33,550 bases of DNA from an uncultured Collinsella sp. (lineage in GTDB: Bacteria; Actinomycetota; Coriobacteriia; Coriobacteriales; Coriobacteriaceae): NCBI GenBank assembly GCA_900551015.1, contig URUI01000015.1, positions 1-33,550 on the forward strand. Direction: 5' to 3'. Both the position numbers and the translations under genes were made by a program. The notes under the pieces are model-generated. The model worked only from the letters and a program-made list of their open reading frames with translations. It was not told the origin of the DNA and searched no databases. Position 1 is the stretch's first letter, and the number at the start of each line of letters is the position of its first letter. Positions 8,571 through 16,466 of this stretch are shown here, in pieces.

Positions 8571-8595
8571 GGGTTCGAATCCCTCCTCCTCCGCC
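8571..8595 (+). repeat. Inverted 25-bp copy of the tRNA-Ser 3' end
   Basis: This stretch is identical to the T-arm and acceptor 3' portion of the tRNA-Ser(CGA) gene (complement of 8661-8685). It stands in opposite orientation only 65 nt away and lacks the tRNA 5' half. It starts 14 nt outside the right 77-bp repeat. It looks like a tRNA fragment left by integration or recombination, not a functional tRNA. Confidence 0.85.
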
Positions 8596-8621
8596 GTATT
8601 TGCTTGTAAGGGACTCTAAAC

Positions 8622-8649
8622 AAAAAAGCCCCCGTTGTTGGGAGCTTTC
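8622..8649 (-). terminator. Rho-independent terminator after tRNA-Ser(CGA)
   Basis: On the minus strand AGCTCCC (8646-8640) pairs with GGGGGCT (8633-8627, one T:G), followed by a T-run (complement of 8622-8627). Confidence 0.85.
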
Positions 8650-8659
8650 TCAACCAAAA

Positions 8660-8750
8660 TGGCGGAGGAGGAGGGATTCGAACCCTCGTGACCTTATACA
8701 GGCCAAACGGTTTTCGAGACCGCCGCATTCAACCACTCTGCCACCCCTCC
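8660..8750 (-). tRNA. tRNA-Ser (CGA)
   Basis: A 91-nt class II tRNA. Acceptor GGAGGGG/CTCCTCC, anticodon loop CTCGAAA (anticodon CGA), long variable arm, T-arm GAGGGTTCGAATCCCTC, discriminator G and encoded CCA (complement of 8660-8662). Confidence 0.96.
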
Positions 8751-8756
8751 GCGTGG

Positions 8757-8790
8757 GGTAAAAACAAAGCAGGCTCGAAGGCCTGCTTTG
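8757..8790 (-). terminator. Terminator between the two tRNA-Ser genes
   Basis: On the minus strand CAAAGCAGGC (8790-8781) pairs perfectly with GCCTGCTTTG (8774-8765), followed by TTTTT. It directly follows tRNA-Ser(GGA). No promoter fits in the rest of the 48-nt spacer before tRNA-Ser(CGA). Confidence 0.85.
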
Positions 8791-8798
8791 GAATTAAC

Positions 8799-8889
8799 TG
8801 GCGGAGAGTCAGGGATTTGAACCCTGGAGACGCTTTTGACGCCTACACGATTTCCAATCGTGCTCCTTCGGCCACTCGGACAACTCTCC
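8799..8889 (-). tRNA. tRNA-Ser (GGA)
   Basis: A 91-nt class II tRNA. Acceptor GGAGAGT/ACTCTCC, anticodon loop TTGGAAA (anticodon GGA), long variable arm, T-arm CAGGGTTCAAATCCCTG, discriminator G and encoded CCA. Confidence 0.96.
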
Positions 8890-8905
8890 GTTAAATGCGA
8901 AAGTC

Positions 8906-8933
8906 AGTATACACGAGGAATCGCAAAGTGCAA
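8906..8933 (-). promoter_or_regulatory. Promoter of the tRNA-Ser genes
   Basis: On the minus strand: TTGCAC (8933-8928), 16 nt, TATACT (8911-8906). The start of transcription would lie a few bases before the tRNA 5' end at 8889. Confidence 0.72.
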
Positions 8934-9293
8934 ACAGAAAAGTTGGCATTTTTTAAAACGCCTTGCCGCGCTTGGCGCTGCAGTGGGGTTTGAGGTGCCA
9001 AAAAACGGCATCCGACCAGCTCGGTTGATCAACTCAATTGTTCAAAAGGGGTATTCATAAGCGACTTGGCAATGAATTTAAAAATATTTGAGCGATGTTG
9101 TGGGCCACTGGTATGCATTTCGCGACCGCAACCATGCGCCCGTTGACCTGCGGCTTGGCTCAGCTTGTTCCCACGGCACCGTATCTTGTCAACAGATCCG
9201 TCAAGCTTTTGGTCAGCATTTGGTTGGAATGCGCATGAAACGTCGTGTGAGTATGGGCATATGTGGAGGTCATGAGGTTGTAGCTGCATATTC
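8934..9293. other. Gene-free gap between tRNA-Ser and rpsF
   Basis: About 360 nt with no convincing reading frame, RNA gene or repeat. Short frames on either strand here lack ribosome sites and protein-like sequence. An A/T-rich stretch (9062-9092) precedes a G/C-richer segment that leads into the rpsF promoter. Confidence 0.5.
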
Positions 9294-9322
9294 TTGCGGC
9301 CTGGGAGGTTGAAAGATATTAT
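9294..9322 (+). promoter_or_regulatory. Promoter of the rpsF operon
   Basis: TTGCGG (9294-9299), a 17-nt spacer and TATTAT (9317-9322) place the start near 9329, giving a leader of about 65 nt. Confidence 0.6.
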
Positions 9323-9338
9323 TACCAAGTCTTTTCCT

Positions 9339-9367
9339 GCTTCAGGCGCACCTTCACGACCTGAAGC
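9339..9367 (+). promoter_or_regulatory. Leader hairpin upstream of rpsF
   Basis: GCTTCAGG (9339-9346) pairs with CCTGAAGC (9360-9367) around a 13-nt loop, 14 nt before the AGGAGG site. rpsF leaders in many bacteria carry an S6:S18-binding hairpin for autogenous control, and position and size fit. I could not confirm that family's conserved CCG/ACC arrangement. Confidence 0.45.
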
Positions 9368-9393
9368 CACATTTGCCCAGAGGAGGTGACAAT

Positions 9394-9687
9394 ATGAAGG
9401 CTTATGAACTGCTGTTCTTTGTTGACCCGTCGCTCGACCCCGAGACTCGTCTCGCTGTTATGAAGCGTATCGATACCACGATCGCTGAGGGCGCTGGCAA
9501 GGTCGACTCCGTTGACGAGTGGGGCAAGCGCAAGCTCGCCTACGAGATCAACGACCTCACCGATGGTGACTACACCCTCATCAACTTCCACGCAGATCCT
9601 ACCCAGATCGCCGAGCTTGATCGCGTCCTGCGCATCACCGACGCTGTGGTCCGCCACATGATCGTCCGTCGCGACGACCAGGAGTAA
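9394..9687 (+). CDS. rpsF: 30S ribosomal protein S6
   Basis: 97 aa, normal for S6. It opens MKAYELLFFVDPSLDPETR and has the typical GKRKLAYEINDLTDGDYTLINFHAD and RITDAVVRHMIVRRDD blocks. S6 binds S18 on the platform of the 30S subunit. The ATG at 9394 follows AGGAGG (9381-9386) at 7 nt. First gene of the classic rpsF-ssb-rpsR-rplI operon. Confidence 0.97.
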   Translation: MKAYELLFFVDPSLDPETRLAVMKRIDTTIAEGAGKVDSVDEWGKRKLAYEINDLTDGDYTLINFHADPTQIAELDRVLRITDAVVRHMIVRRDDQE

Positions 9688-9735
9688 GACTGTCGTTTTG
9701 GACTGGGCTTGTGCCCCAAGAGGAAGTAGTGAGTT

Positions 9736-10188
9736 ATGAGCATCAATCGAGTGAACATCACCGGTAACCTCACGCGTGATCCCGAGCTGCGCGCCACCGC
9801 CGGCGGAACCCAGGTTCTGTCCTTTGGCGTCGCCGTGAACGATCGTCGCCGCAACCCGCAGACTGGCGAGTGGGAGGACTATCCCAACTTTGTCGACTGC
9901 ACTATGTTCGGCACGCGCGCCGAGGCCGTGAGCCGTTTCCTGGCAAAGGGAAACAAGGTCGCGATCGAGGGCAAGCTGCGCTACAGCTCTTGGGAGCGCG
10001 ATGGTCAGCGCCGGAGCAAGCTTGAGGTCATCGTCGATGAGATCGAGTTTATGAGCTCCCGTGGTGGCCAGGGTGGCTACGATCAGGGCGGTTACGCACC
10101 CGCAGCTCCCGCGCCCGCAGCACGTCCTGCCGCACCGGTGGCTACGCCGCCCGCGGTCGACGTCTACGATGAGGACATCCCGTTCTAA
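9736..10188 (+). CDS. ssb: Single-stranded DNA-binding protein
   Basis: 150 aa. OB-fold N-terminal domain (MSINRVNITGNLTRDPELR; VDCTMFGTRAEAVSRFLAKGNKVAIEGKLRYSSWE) to about residue 108. A Gly/Gln/Ala/Pro linker follows, then the acidic tip YDEDIPF that recruits replication and repair partners. Placement between rpsF and rpsR is the usual bacterial arrangement. Confidence 0.97.
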   Translation: MSINRVNITGNLTRDPELRATAGGTQVLSFGVAVNDRRRNPQTGEWEDYPNFVDCTMFGTRAEAVSRFLAKGNKVAIEGKLRYSSWERDGQRRSKLEVIVDEIEFMSSRGGQGGYDQGGYAPAAPAPAARPAAPVATPPAVDVYDEDIPF

Positions 10189-10217
10189 GGGTTGTTCACC
10201 TATTTTTGAGTGAGAGG

Positions 10218-10239
10218 CGGCTTCGGTTCGCCGAAGTTG
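10218..10239 (+). promoter_or_regulatory. UUCG-capped hairpin between ssb and rpsR
   Basis: CTTCGG (10221-10226), loop TTCG, CCGAAG (10231-10236), extended by GGC/GCC. Very stable and without a T-tract, so it may act as an mRNA processing or stability element rather than a terminator. Confidence 0.5.
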
Positions 10240-10260
10240 CCAAACGAAAGGTATTTTGAC

Positions 10261-10527
10261 ATGGCTAATGATTTTTCTGCACGTCAGCCGCGTCGTAAGT
10301 ACTGCCAGTTCTGCAAGGAGAACACTGAGTTCATCGACTATAAGGACACTCAGCTTCTCCGTAAGTACATGACCGACCGTGGCAAGATCAAGCCCCGTCG
10401 CGTCACTGGCGCTTGCACGCAGCATCAGCATGACATCGCCAACGCCATCAAGCGTGCCCGCGAGATGGCTCTCCTGCCGTACACCGTCCCCGTGGTTTCC
10501 TCTCGTGGCAACCGCGACCGCGGCTAA
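10261..10527 (+). CDS. rpsR: 30S ribosomal protein S18
   Basis: 88 aa, with RRKYCQFCKENTEFIDYKDTQLLRKYMTDRGKIKPRRVTGACTQHQHDIANAIKRAREMALLPY, a clear S18 signature. Cysteines CxxC and a later Cys resemble the zinc-type paralogue, though the ligand set is incomplete. The ATG at 10261 is preceded by AAAGG. The upstream in-frame ATG at 10210 would add a segment spanning the intergenic hairpin and is unlikely. Confidence 0.97.
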   Translation: MANDFSARQPRRKYCQFCKENTEFIDYKDTQLLRKYMTDRGKIKPRRVTGACTQHQHDIANAIKRAREMALLPYTVPVVSSRGNRDRG

Positions 10528-10542
10528 GAAGGGAGACGCATC

Positions 10543-11082
10543 ATGAAGGTTATTCTTCTCGATGAGATCAAGGGCAAGGGCGGCGAGGGTGACGTCGTAG
10601 AGGTCGCTCAGGGTTACGCTGAGAACTTCCTGTTCCCCAAGAAGCTCGCTGTTGCCGCCACCAAGGGCAACCTCAAGCAGCTTGACGAGCGTCGCAACAA
10701 CATCGCCAAGCGCGAGGCCGTCCGCCTGGCTACCGCCAACGAGACCAAGGCTGCCTTCGAGGGCAAGACGGTCACCGTTGACGTCAAGGTCGGCGACGAG
10801 GGCATCCTCTTTGGCTCCGTTACCGCCGCTATGATCGCTGACGCCATCAAGGCTCAGCTCGGTATGGACATCGACCGCAAGCGCGTCGAGCTCGGTAAGC
10901 CCATCAAGGTTGCCGGTGCCCACACCGTTGCCATCTCGCTGTACCGCGAGATCAAGGCCGAGGTTGTCGTTCTCGTCGGCGTTACCGCCGAGGAGCTCGC
11001 TGCCGAGGCTGAGGTCGAGGAGGCCGCTGAGGTCGCCGAGGCCGAGACCGCCGAGGTCGAGACTGAGGCTGCTGCCGAGTAG
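10543..11082 (+). CDS. rplI: 50S ribosomal protein L9
   Basis: 179 aa. N-terminal domain MKVILLDEIKGKGGEGDVVEVAQGYAENFLFPKKLA, connecting helix, and C-terminal domain with FGSVTAAMIADAIKAQLGMDIDRKRV. It ends in an extra Ala/Glu tail (about residues 150-179), longer than the roughly 150-aa standard L9. GGGAG precedes the ATG. Last gene of the operon. Confidence 0.96.
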   Translation: MKVILLDEIKGKGGEGDVVEVAQGYAENFLFPKKLAVAATKGNLKQLDERRNNIAKREAVRLATANETKAAFEGKTVTVDVKVGDEGILFGSVTAAMIADAIKAQLGMDIDRKRVELGKPIKVAGAHTVAISLYREIKAEVVVLVGVTAEELAAEAEVEEAAEVAEAETAEVETEAAAE

Positions 11083-11114
11083 CATTTGCTGCAACGCAAC
11101 AATCTTGTTCTAAG

Positions 11115-11147
11115 AAGGGCGCTCTGGGAAACCGGGGCGCCCTTTTT
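11115..11147 (+). terminator. Rho-independent terminator of the rpsF operon
   Basis: AAGGGCGC (11115-11122) pairs with GCGCCCTT (11137-11144), with further G/C pairs inside, followed by TTTTTGTTTTTTT. Confidence 0.9.
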
Positions 11148-11308
11148 GTTTTTTTGCGCTGAGTGAGTGTCATGGCGAACGTTGCGTCGAAGTCCTATAT
11201 ACGGGACCGTTCATTCGTTTCGTTCGGTGATGATTGGCGGCGTGCGGCCCGTTTTGGGACCGTGGCTGATACTATGGATGCTCGCAAGCGATATGAATGA
11301 GGATGCTC

Positions 11309-12700
11309 ATGGCATACGACGATAGGGAGACGGGGCTGACGGTTGAGGACCGCGGCTCCAAGTTGGGTCTTCCTCAAAACCAAGATGCAGAGGCCAACGT
11401 ACTGGCCGCTATGCTGCTATCGCCCGAGGTGGTCGAGGAGGCCCAGGTCGAGCTGCAGCCCGATGACTTCTACCGGCCCATTCATAAGACCATCTATACC
11501 GCGATGGTCGATATGTACAACAGCCGCATTCCCATCGACTCCATCTCGCTGATCGATTACCTGAGAAGCATTAACAAGCTTGATGCCGTGGGCGGCGAGG
11601 CCTATATTTTGGAGTTGATGGGTCAGACCCTGTCGCTCGTCAACTGGCAGCACCATGCCGCTATCGTTCGCCGCGATTCGATGCTGCGTGAGCTGATCGG
11701 CGCCACCAACGAGATCAACGCGCTGGCCTATAACGCTCCCACCGATACCAAAGAGGTCGTGGAGCTGGCCGAGAGCAAGTTGCTCAAGGTCACGGCGCGC
11801 GAGGTCAAGTCGAGCTACAAGACGCTGACCGAGTTTATGGTCGAGGCCTATAACGAGGCCGAGGAAGTGTGCCAGGCAGGCGGCCAGGCTGCGGGCGTGC
11901 CCACGGGCTTCCCGTCGCTCGACCGCATGCTCATGGGTTTTCGCGAGGGCCAGCTCATCATTATCGGCGCCCGCCCTGCTGTGGGTAAGACGTCGTTCGC
12001 CCTGAATCTGGCGCTCAACGCTGCCGCTGCCGGTTATACCGTCGGTTTCTTCTCGCTGGAGATGTCGGGCAAGGAAATTGCCCAGCGTTTGATTTGCGCC
12101 TATGCCATGATCTCGATCAGTGATTTTCGCACGGGCCGTATTAGCCCCGAGCAGTGGGCCAATATCAACGAGGCCACGCAGACCTTGTCCAAGCTCGATG
12201 TTCTGATCGACGATACGCCCGGCACCACGGTGACCGAGATCCGCGCCAAGAGCCGCCGCATGCTCCACAACAAGGAGAAGGCCATCATCATCCTGGACTA
12301 CCTGCAGCTGGTGAGTCCTCCGCCGGGACGTCGCTCCGAGAGCCGTACCGTCGAGGTCTCCGAGATGTCGCGTGGTCTGAAGATCATGGCCAAGGAGCTC
12401 AAGATCCCGCTCATCGCGCTGTCGCAGCTCTCGCGTCAGGTCGAATCCCGTACCGGCAAGCGTCCGCAGCTTTCCGACCTTCGTGAATCGGGCTCCATCG
12501 AGCAAGACGCCGATATCGTTATGTTCTTGGACCGCTCCGCCGACGAGGCCGAGGCCTCGCGCGACGATCGACCCGACGAGGGCGTTACGCGTATCGTCGT
12601 GGCCAAGAACCGTTCGGGTCCGATCGGCGACGTCGACCTGATGTTCCTGCCGGCATCCACCAAGTTCTATGAGCTTGATGGGGCACATGCCGAGGAGTAG
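11309..12700 (+). CDS. dnaB: Replicative DNA helicase DnaB
   Basis: 463 aa, full length. N-terminal DnaB domain (LPQNQDAEANVLAAMLLSPEVVEEA). RecA-like domain with Walker A GARPAVGKTS (about residues 219-228), Walker B IIILDYLQL, and QLSRQVE...RPQLSDLRESGSIEQDADIV. The hexamer unwinds DNA at the fork and loads primase. The ATG at 11309 is chosen because AGGA (11300-11303) lies 5 nt upstream; the ATGs at 11297 and 11303 have no such spacing. No intein. Confidence 0.96.
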   Translation: MAYDDRETGLTVEDRGSKLGLPQNQDAEANVLAAMLLSPEVVEEAQVELQPDDFYRPIHKTIYTAMVDMYNSRIPIDSISLIDYLRSINKLDAVGGEAYILELMGQTLSLVNWQHHAAIVRRDSMLRELIGATNEINALAYNAPTDTKEVVELAESKLLKVTAREVKSSYKTLTEFMVEAYNEAEEVCQAGGQAAGVPTGFPSLDRMLMGFREGQLIIIGARPAVGKTSFALNLALNAAAAGYTVGFFSLEMSGKEIAQRLICAYAMISISDFRTGRISPEQWANINEATQTLSKLDVLIDDTPGTTVTEIRAKSRRMLHNKEKAIIILDYLQLVSPPPGRRSESRTVEVSEMSRGLKIMAKELKIPLIALSQLSRQVESRTGKRPQLSDLRESGSIEQDADIVMFLDRSADEAEASRDDRPDEGVTRIVVAKNRSGPIGDVDLMFLPASTKFYELDGAHAEE

Positions 12701-12727
12701 GACAGGCGCCCGTTGCACGGGTATACT
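12699..12727 (+). promoter_or_regulatory. Candidate promoter of purA
   Basis: AGGACA (12699-12704), 17 nt, TATACT (12722-12727). It overlaps the dnaB stop codon and would leave a leader of about 60 nt before purA. Confidence 0.5.
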
Positions 12728-12793
12728 GGGAATGTTTTGTGCTTCTGCGTGCCGGCGTGGCGCGTAGACAGTCCATGAATGTAAGGAGTAAAC

Positions 12794-14080
<1,287 letters not shown>

Positions 14081-14101
14081 TCGGTTTATACGGTTATTGC
14101 G

Positions 14102-14149
14102 ATATACCCCTTTGCAGCCCAGACGGGCGGCCGAGGGGTATATTTGCTT
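14102..14149 (+). terminator. Terminator-like hairpin between purA and purD
   Basis: ATATACCCCT (14102-14111) pairs with AGGGGTATAT (14134-14143), with an inner GCCC/GGGC stem, followed by TTGCTTG. The T-tract is imperfect, so partial termination is likely. Confidence 0.6.
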
Positions 14150-14197
14150 GCAAAGGGCTCGCGCGGAGCGGGCCATTCATCCATAGAGGAGGCACCC

Positions 14198-15502
14198 TTG
14201 AAGGCGGACACTCAAACCATCGACATCCTGTTGTTGGGCAGCGGCGGCCGTGAGCATGCTTTGGCAGCCAAGCTCGCAGCATCACCGCGCGCCGGCAAGC
14301 TCTACATCGCGCCGGGTAACGGCGGCACCGCGAGCTGCGGCGAGAACGTGGTTCTCGACGATTGCGATCCTGTGGCCGTGGCGGCGTTTGCCCAGAGCCA
14401 TGGATGCGGACTCGTCGTGATTGGCCCCGAGGCTCCGCTCGTGGCGGGCGTTGCCGATGCCGTCCGCGCGGCGGGCATTCCCTGCTTTGGCCCGGGTGCC
14501 GAGGGCGCCCAGATGGAGGGCTCCAAGCTGTTCTCCAAGCAGCTCATGGAGCGCGCCGGTATCCCGACGGCAGCCTACGGCTCGTTTACCGACGAGGCTT
14601 CGGCTCTCGCCTACGTGCACGAGCAGGGCGCCCCGCTGGTCGTCAAGGCCGACGGCCTTGCCGCGGGCAAGGGCGTTATCGTGGCGACCGAACTTGAGCA
14701 GGCCGAGGAGGCCGTGCGCGAGTGCTTTGGCGGCACCTTTGGCGATGCCGGCAACACCGTGGTTATCGAGGAGATGCTGACCGGTCCCGAGTGCTCGCTG
14801 CTGGCCTTTACCGACGGCAAGACCGTGCGCCCCATGGCTACCTCGCAGGACCACAAGCGCGCGCTCGAGGGCGACAAGGGCCCCAACACCGGCGGCATGG
14901 GCGTCTACAGCCCGGTGCCCATCGTGACTGACGAGGAGCACGCCATCATGGTGAAGGTCATGGAGCAGACCGTGGCCGAGCTCGCTGCCGAGGGTATCGA
15001 TTACCGCGGCTGCCTGTACGGTGGCTTTATGCTCACGCCTGCCGGTCCCAAGGTACTGGAGTTCAATGCCCGCTTTGGTGATCCCGAGACTCAGGTCGTG
15101 CTGCCGCGCCTTAAGAATGACCTGGTCGAGGTCATGCTGGCTTGTGCCAACTGCGAGCTCGATCAGATTGAGCTCGACTGGCGTGACGAGTGGGCCGTGG
15201 CCGTTGTCCTGACGAGCGCGGGCTATCCCGGCAGCTACGAGAAGGGCAAGGTCATCACCGGTATCGCCGACGCCGAGGCCATGGAGAACGTGACCGTGTA
15301 CCACGCGGGCACTGCCGTGGTGGACGGCCAGCTCGTGACCAATGGTGGCCGCGTGCTTGCCGTGACCGCGCTGGGCGACACGTTCGAGAACGCTCGCAAC
15401 CTTGCCTACGAGGCCTGCGAGAAGATTGATTTTGAGGGCAAGACCCTGCGTCACGACATCGGCCTGCGCGCGCTGCGCGGCCGCGACGCCTGGGATGCCT
15501 AA
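14198..15502 (+). CDS. purD: Phosphoribosylamine-glycine ligase
   Basis: 434 aa. N-terminal LLLGSGGREHALAAKLA, ATP-grasp core with PLVVKADGLAAGKGVIVA, HKRALEGDKGPNTGGMGVYSPVP, and GCLYGGFMLTPAGPKVLEFNARFGDPETQVVLPRL. Second step of de novo purine synthesis: phosphoribosylamine plus glycine to GAR. The start is TTG 14198-14200: AGGAGG lies 5 nt upstream, and no ATG fits. The frame upstream to 14144 falls in the purA-purD hairpin. Not fused to other pur domains. Confidence 0.97.
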   Translation: MKADTQTIDILLLGSGGREHALAAKLAASPRAGKLYIAPGNGGTASCGENVVLDDCDPVAVAAFAQSHGCGLVVIGPEAPLVAGVADAVRAAGIPCFGPGAEGAQMEGSKLFSKQLMERAGIPTAAYGSFTDEASALAYVHEQGAPLVVKADGLAAGKGVIVATELEQAEEAVRECFGGTFGDAGNTVVIEEMLTGPECSLLAFTDGKTVRPMATSQDHKRALEGDKGPNTGGMGVYSPVPIVTDEEHAIMVKVMEQTVAELAAEGIDYRGCLYGGFMLTPAGPKVLEFNARFGDPETQVVLPRLKNDLVEVMLACANCELDQIELDWRDEWAVAVVLTSAGYPGSYEKGKVITGIADAEAMENVTVYHAGTAVVDGQLVTNGGRVLAVTALGDTFENARNLAYEACEKIDFEGKTLRHDIGLRALRGRDAWDA

Positions 15503-15523
15503 AATCCGAGAGGAATGAGACGG

Positions 15524-16219
15524 ATGGACGAGAAGAACGAAGAACTCGTGGACGCGCAGATCGTCGAGGAGGACAGCCGCATGTATGGGCACGCCGAGGG
15601 CGAGCCTGGTGGCGAGGTCGCTGACGAGCCGGCGCTGGTGCTGGGCGACGACGACCCGCACGATGCCGAGCTGCACGAGAAGATTCTTTCGGAGGAGTGC
15701 GCCTGGAAGGGCAAGATCCTCGACGTCCACCGTCTTGAGGTTGAGCTGCCCAACGGTCGCCGCAGCGCCCGCGATATCGTTCGCCATCCGGGTGCGGCGG
15801 CCGTTGTGGCGCTGACCGAGAGCGGCAAGATCGTACTGGTGCGTCAGTACCGCACCGCCATCGACCGCGTGACGGTCGAGATTCCCGCCGGCAAGCTCGA
15901 TCCAGGCGAGGACCCGCTCGATTGCGCCAAACGCGAGCTGCATGAGGAGACGGGCTTTAGGGCCGGTCGCATTCGCTTTTTGACGTCGATTGTCACGTCC
16001 TGCGGTTTTTGCGATGAGATCATTCATGTCTACCTGGCCACCAAGCTCGAGTTCGACGCGCCCAACCCCGACGATGACGAGTTTGTCAACGTGGATCTGG
16101 TGCCGCTGCACGAGCTGATCGACGCCGTACTCGACGGCAAGATCGAAGACGCCAAGACCGTCGTGGGCGCCTTGGCCTGCGATAGCATCGCGCACCGCTT
16201 GGGCGGAGCGGAGCTCTAG
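15524..16219 (+). CDS. NUDIX hydrolase, ADP-ribose pyrophosphatase type
   Basis: 231 aa. The Nudix box is complete: G123 x5 E129 x7 R137 E138 L139 x E141 E142 x G144 F145 (GKLDPGEDPLDCAKRELHEETGF). The upstream VLVRQYRTAIDRVTVEIPAGKLDPGE is typical of NudF/YqkG ADP-ribose pyrophosphatases. The first about 45 residues are an acidic extension (many Glu/Asp) not needed by the fold. The ATG at 15524 is preferred over 15515, which sits immediately after the AGAGGA site. 21 nt downstream of purD, likely co-transcribed. Confidence 0.9.
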   Translation: MDEKNEELVDAQIVEEDSRMYGHAEGEPGGEVADEPALVLGDDDPHDAELHEKILSEECAWKGKILDVHRLEVELPNGRRSARDIVRHPGAAAVVALTESGKIVLVRQYRTAIDRVTVEIPAGKLDPGEDPLDCAKRELHEETGFRAGRIRFLTSIVTSCGFCDEIIHVYLATKLEFDAPNPDDDEFVNVDLVPLHELIDAVLDGKIEDAKTVVGALACDSIAHRLGGAEL

Positions 16220-16247
16220 GTTACGCGGTTTTACCAAACCGCGTAAC
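16220..16247 (+). terminator. Perfect 12-bp hairpin after the NUDIX gene
   Basis: GTTACGCGGTTT (16220-16231), loop TACC, AAACCGCGTAAC (16236-16247). It overlaps the last base of the region right after the stop codon. No T-tract follows, so it may protect the 3' end or need Rho. Confidence 0.55.
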
Positions 16248-16260
16248 GAGTCGACGCTGC

Positions 16261-16358
16261 AAACGCCCCTAAGCGGCAATCTGCCTTTCAATCGTCGCTC
16301 GCGTACCGAAGTACGCGTCGCTCCTCTTTCAAGGCACCTTGCTCGCTTAGGGACGTTT
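16261..16358. repeat. 98-nt imperfect palindromic element
   Basis: Outer arms AAACG[C/T]CCCTAAGCG (16261-16275) mirror 16344-16358. GCAA/TTGC, TGCCTT/AAGGCA and GCGTAC/GTACGC (loop CGAA at 16307-16310) continue the symmetry. The whole can fold into one long hairpin. The 8-mer GACGCTGC occurs at 16253-16260 and again at 16364-16371, close to both edges. I infer a dispersed palindromic repeat; only one copy is present in the window. Confidence 0.75.
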
Positions 16359-16466
16359 TCGCTGACGCTGCCAGAACATCGGCGTTATGCTTGTTGGGAC
16401 GCTTTGTTTTCAGCCTGACCGGTTCAACCGGATTTCTCACGCTATTTATTTCTCTTCGAGGATTGC

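Noticed and set aside
8561..8595. A complete plus-strand tRNA at the tRNA-Ser fragment
   Set aside because: No matching 5' acceptor, D-arm or anticodon arm lies upstream; the 77-bp repeat arm occupies that place.
8480..8761. Short frames starting MSSIQTCTSAFKDV in both 77-bp repeat arms
   Set aside because: They arise because the arms are copies of one another, lack Shine-Dalgarno sites and then run into tRNA sequence; the hairpin symmetry explains the conservation better.
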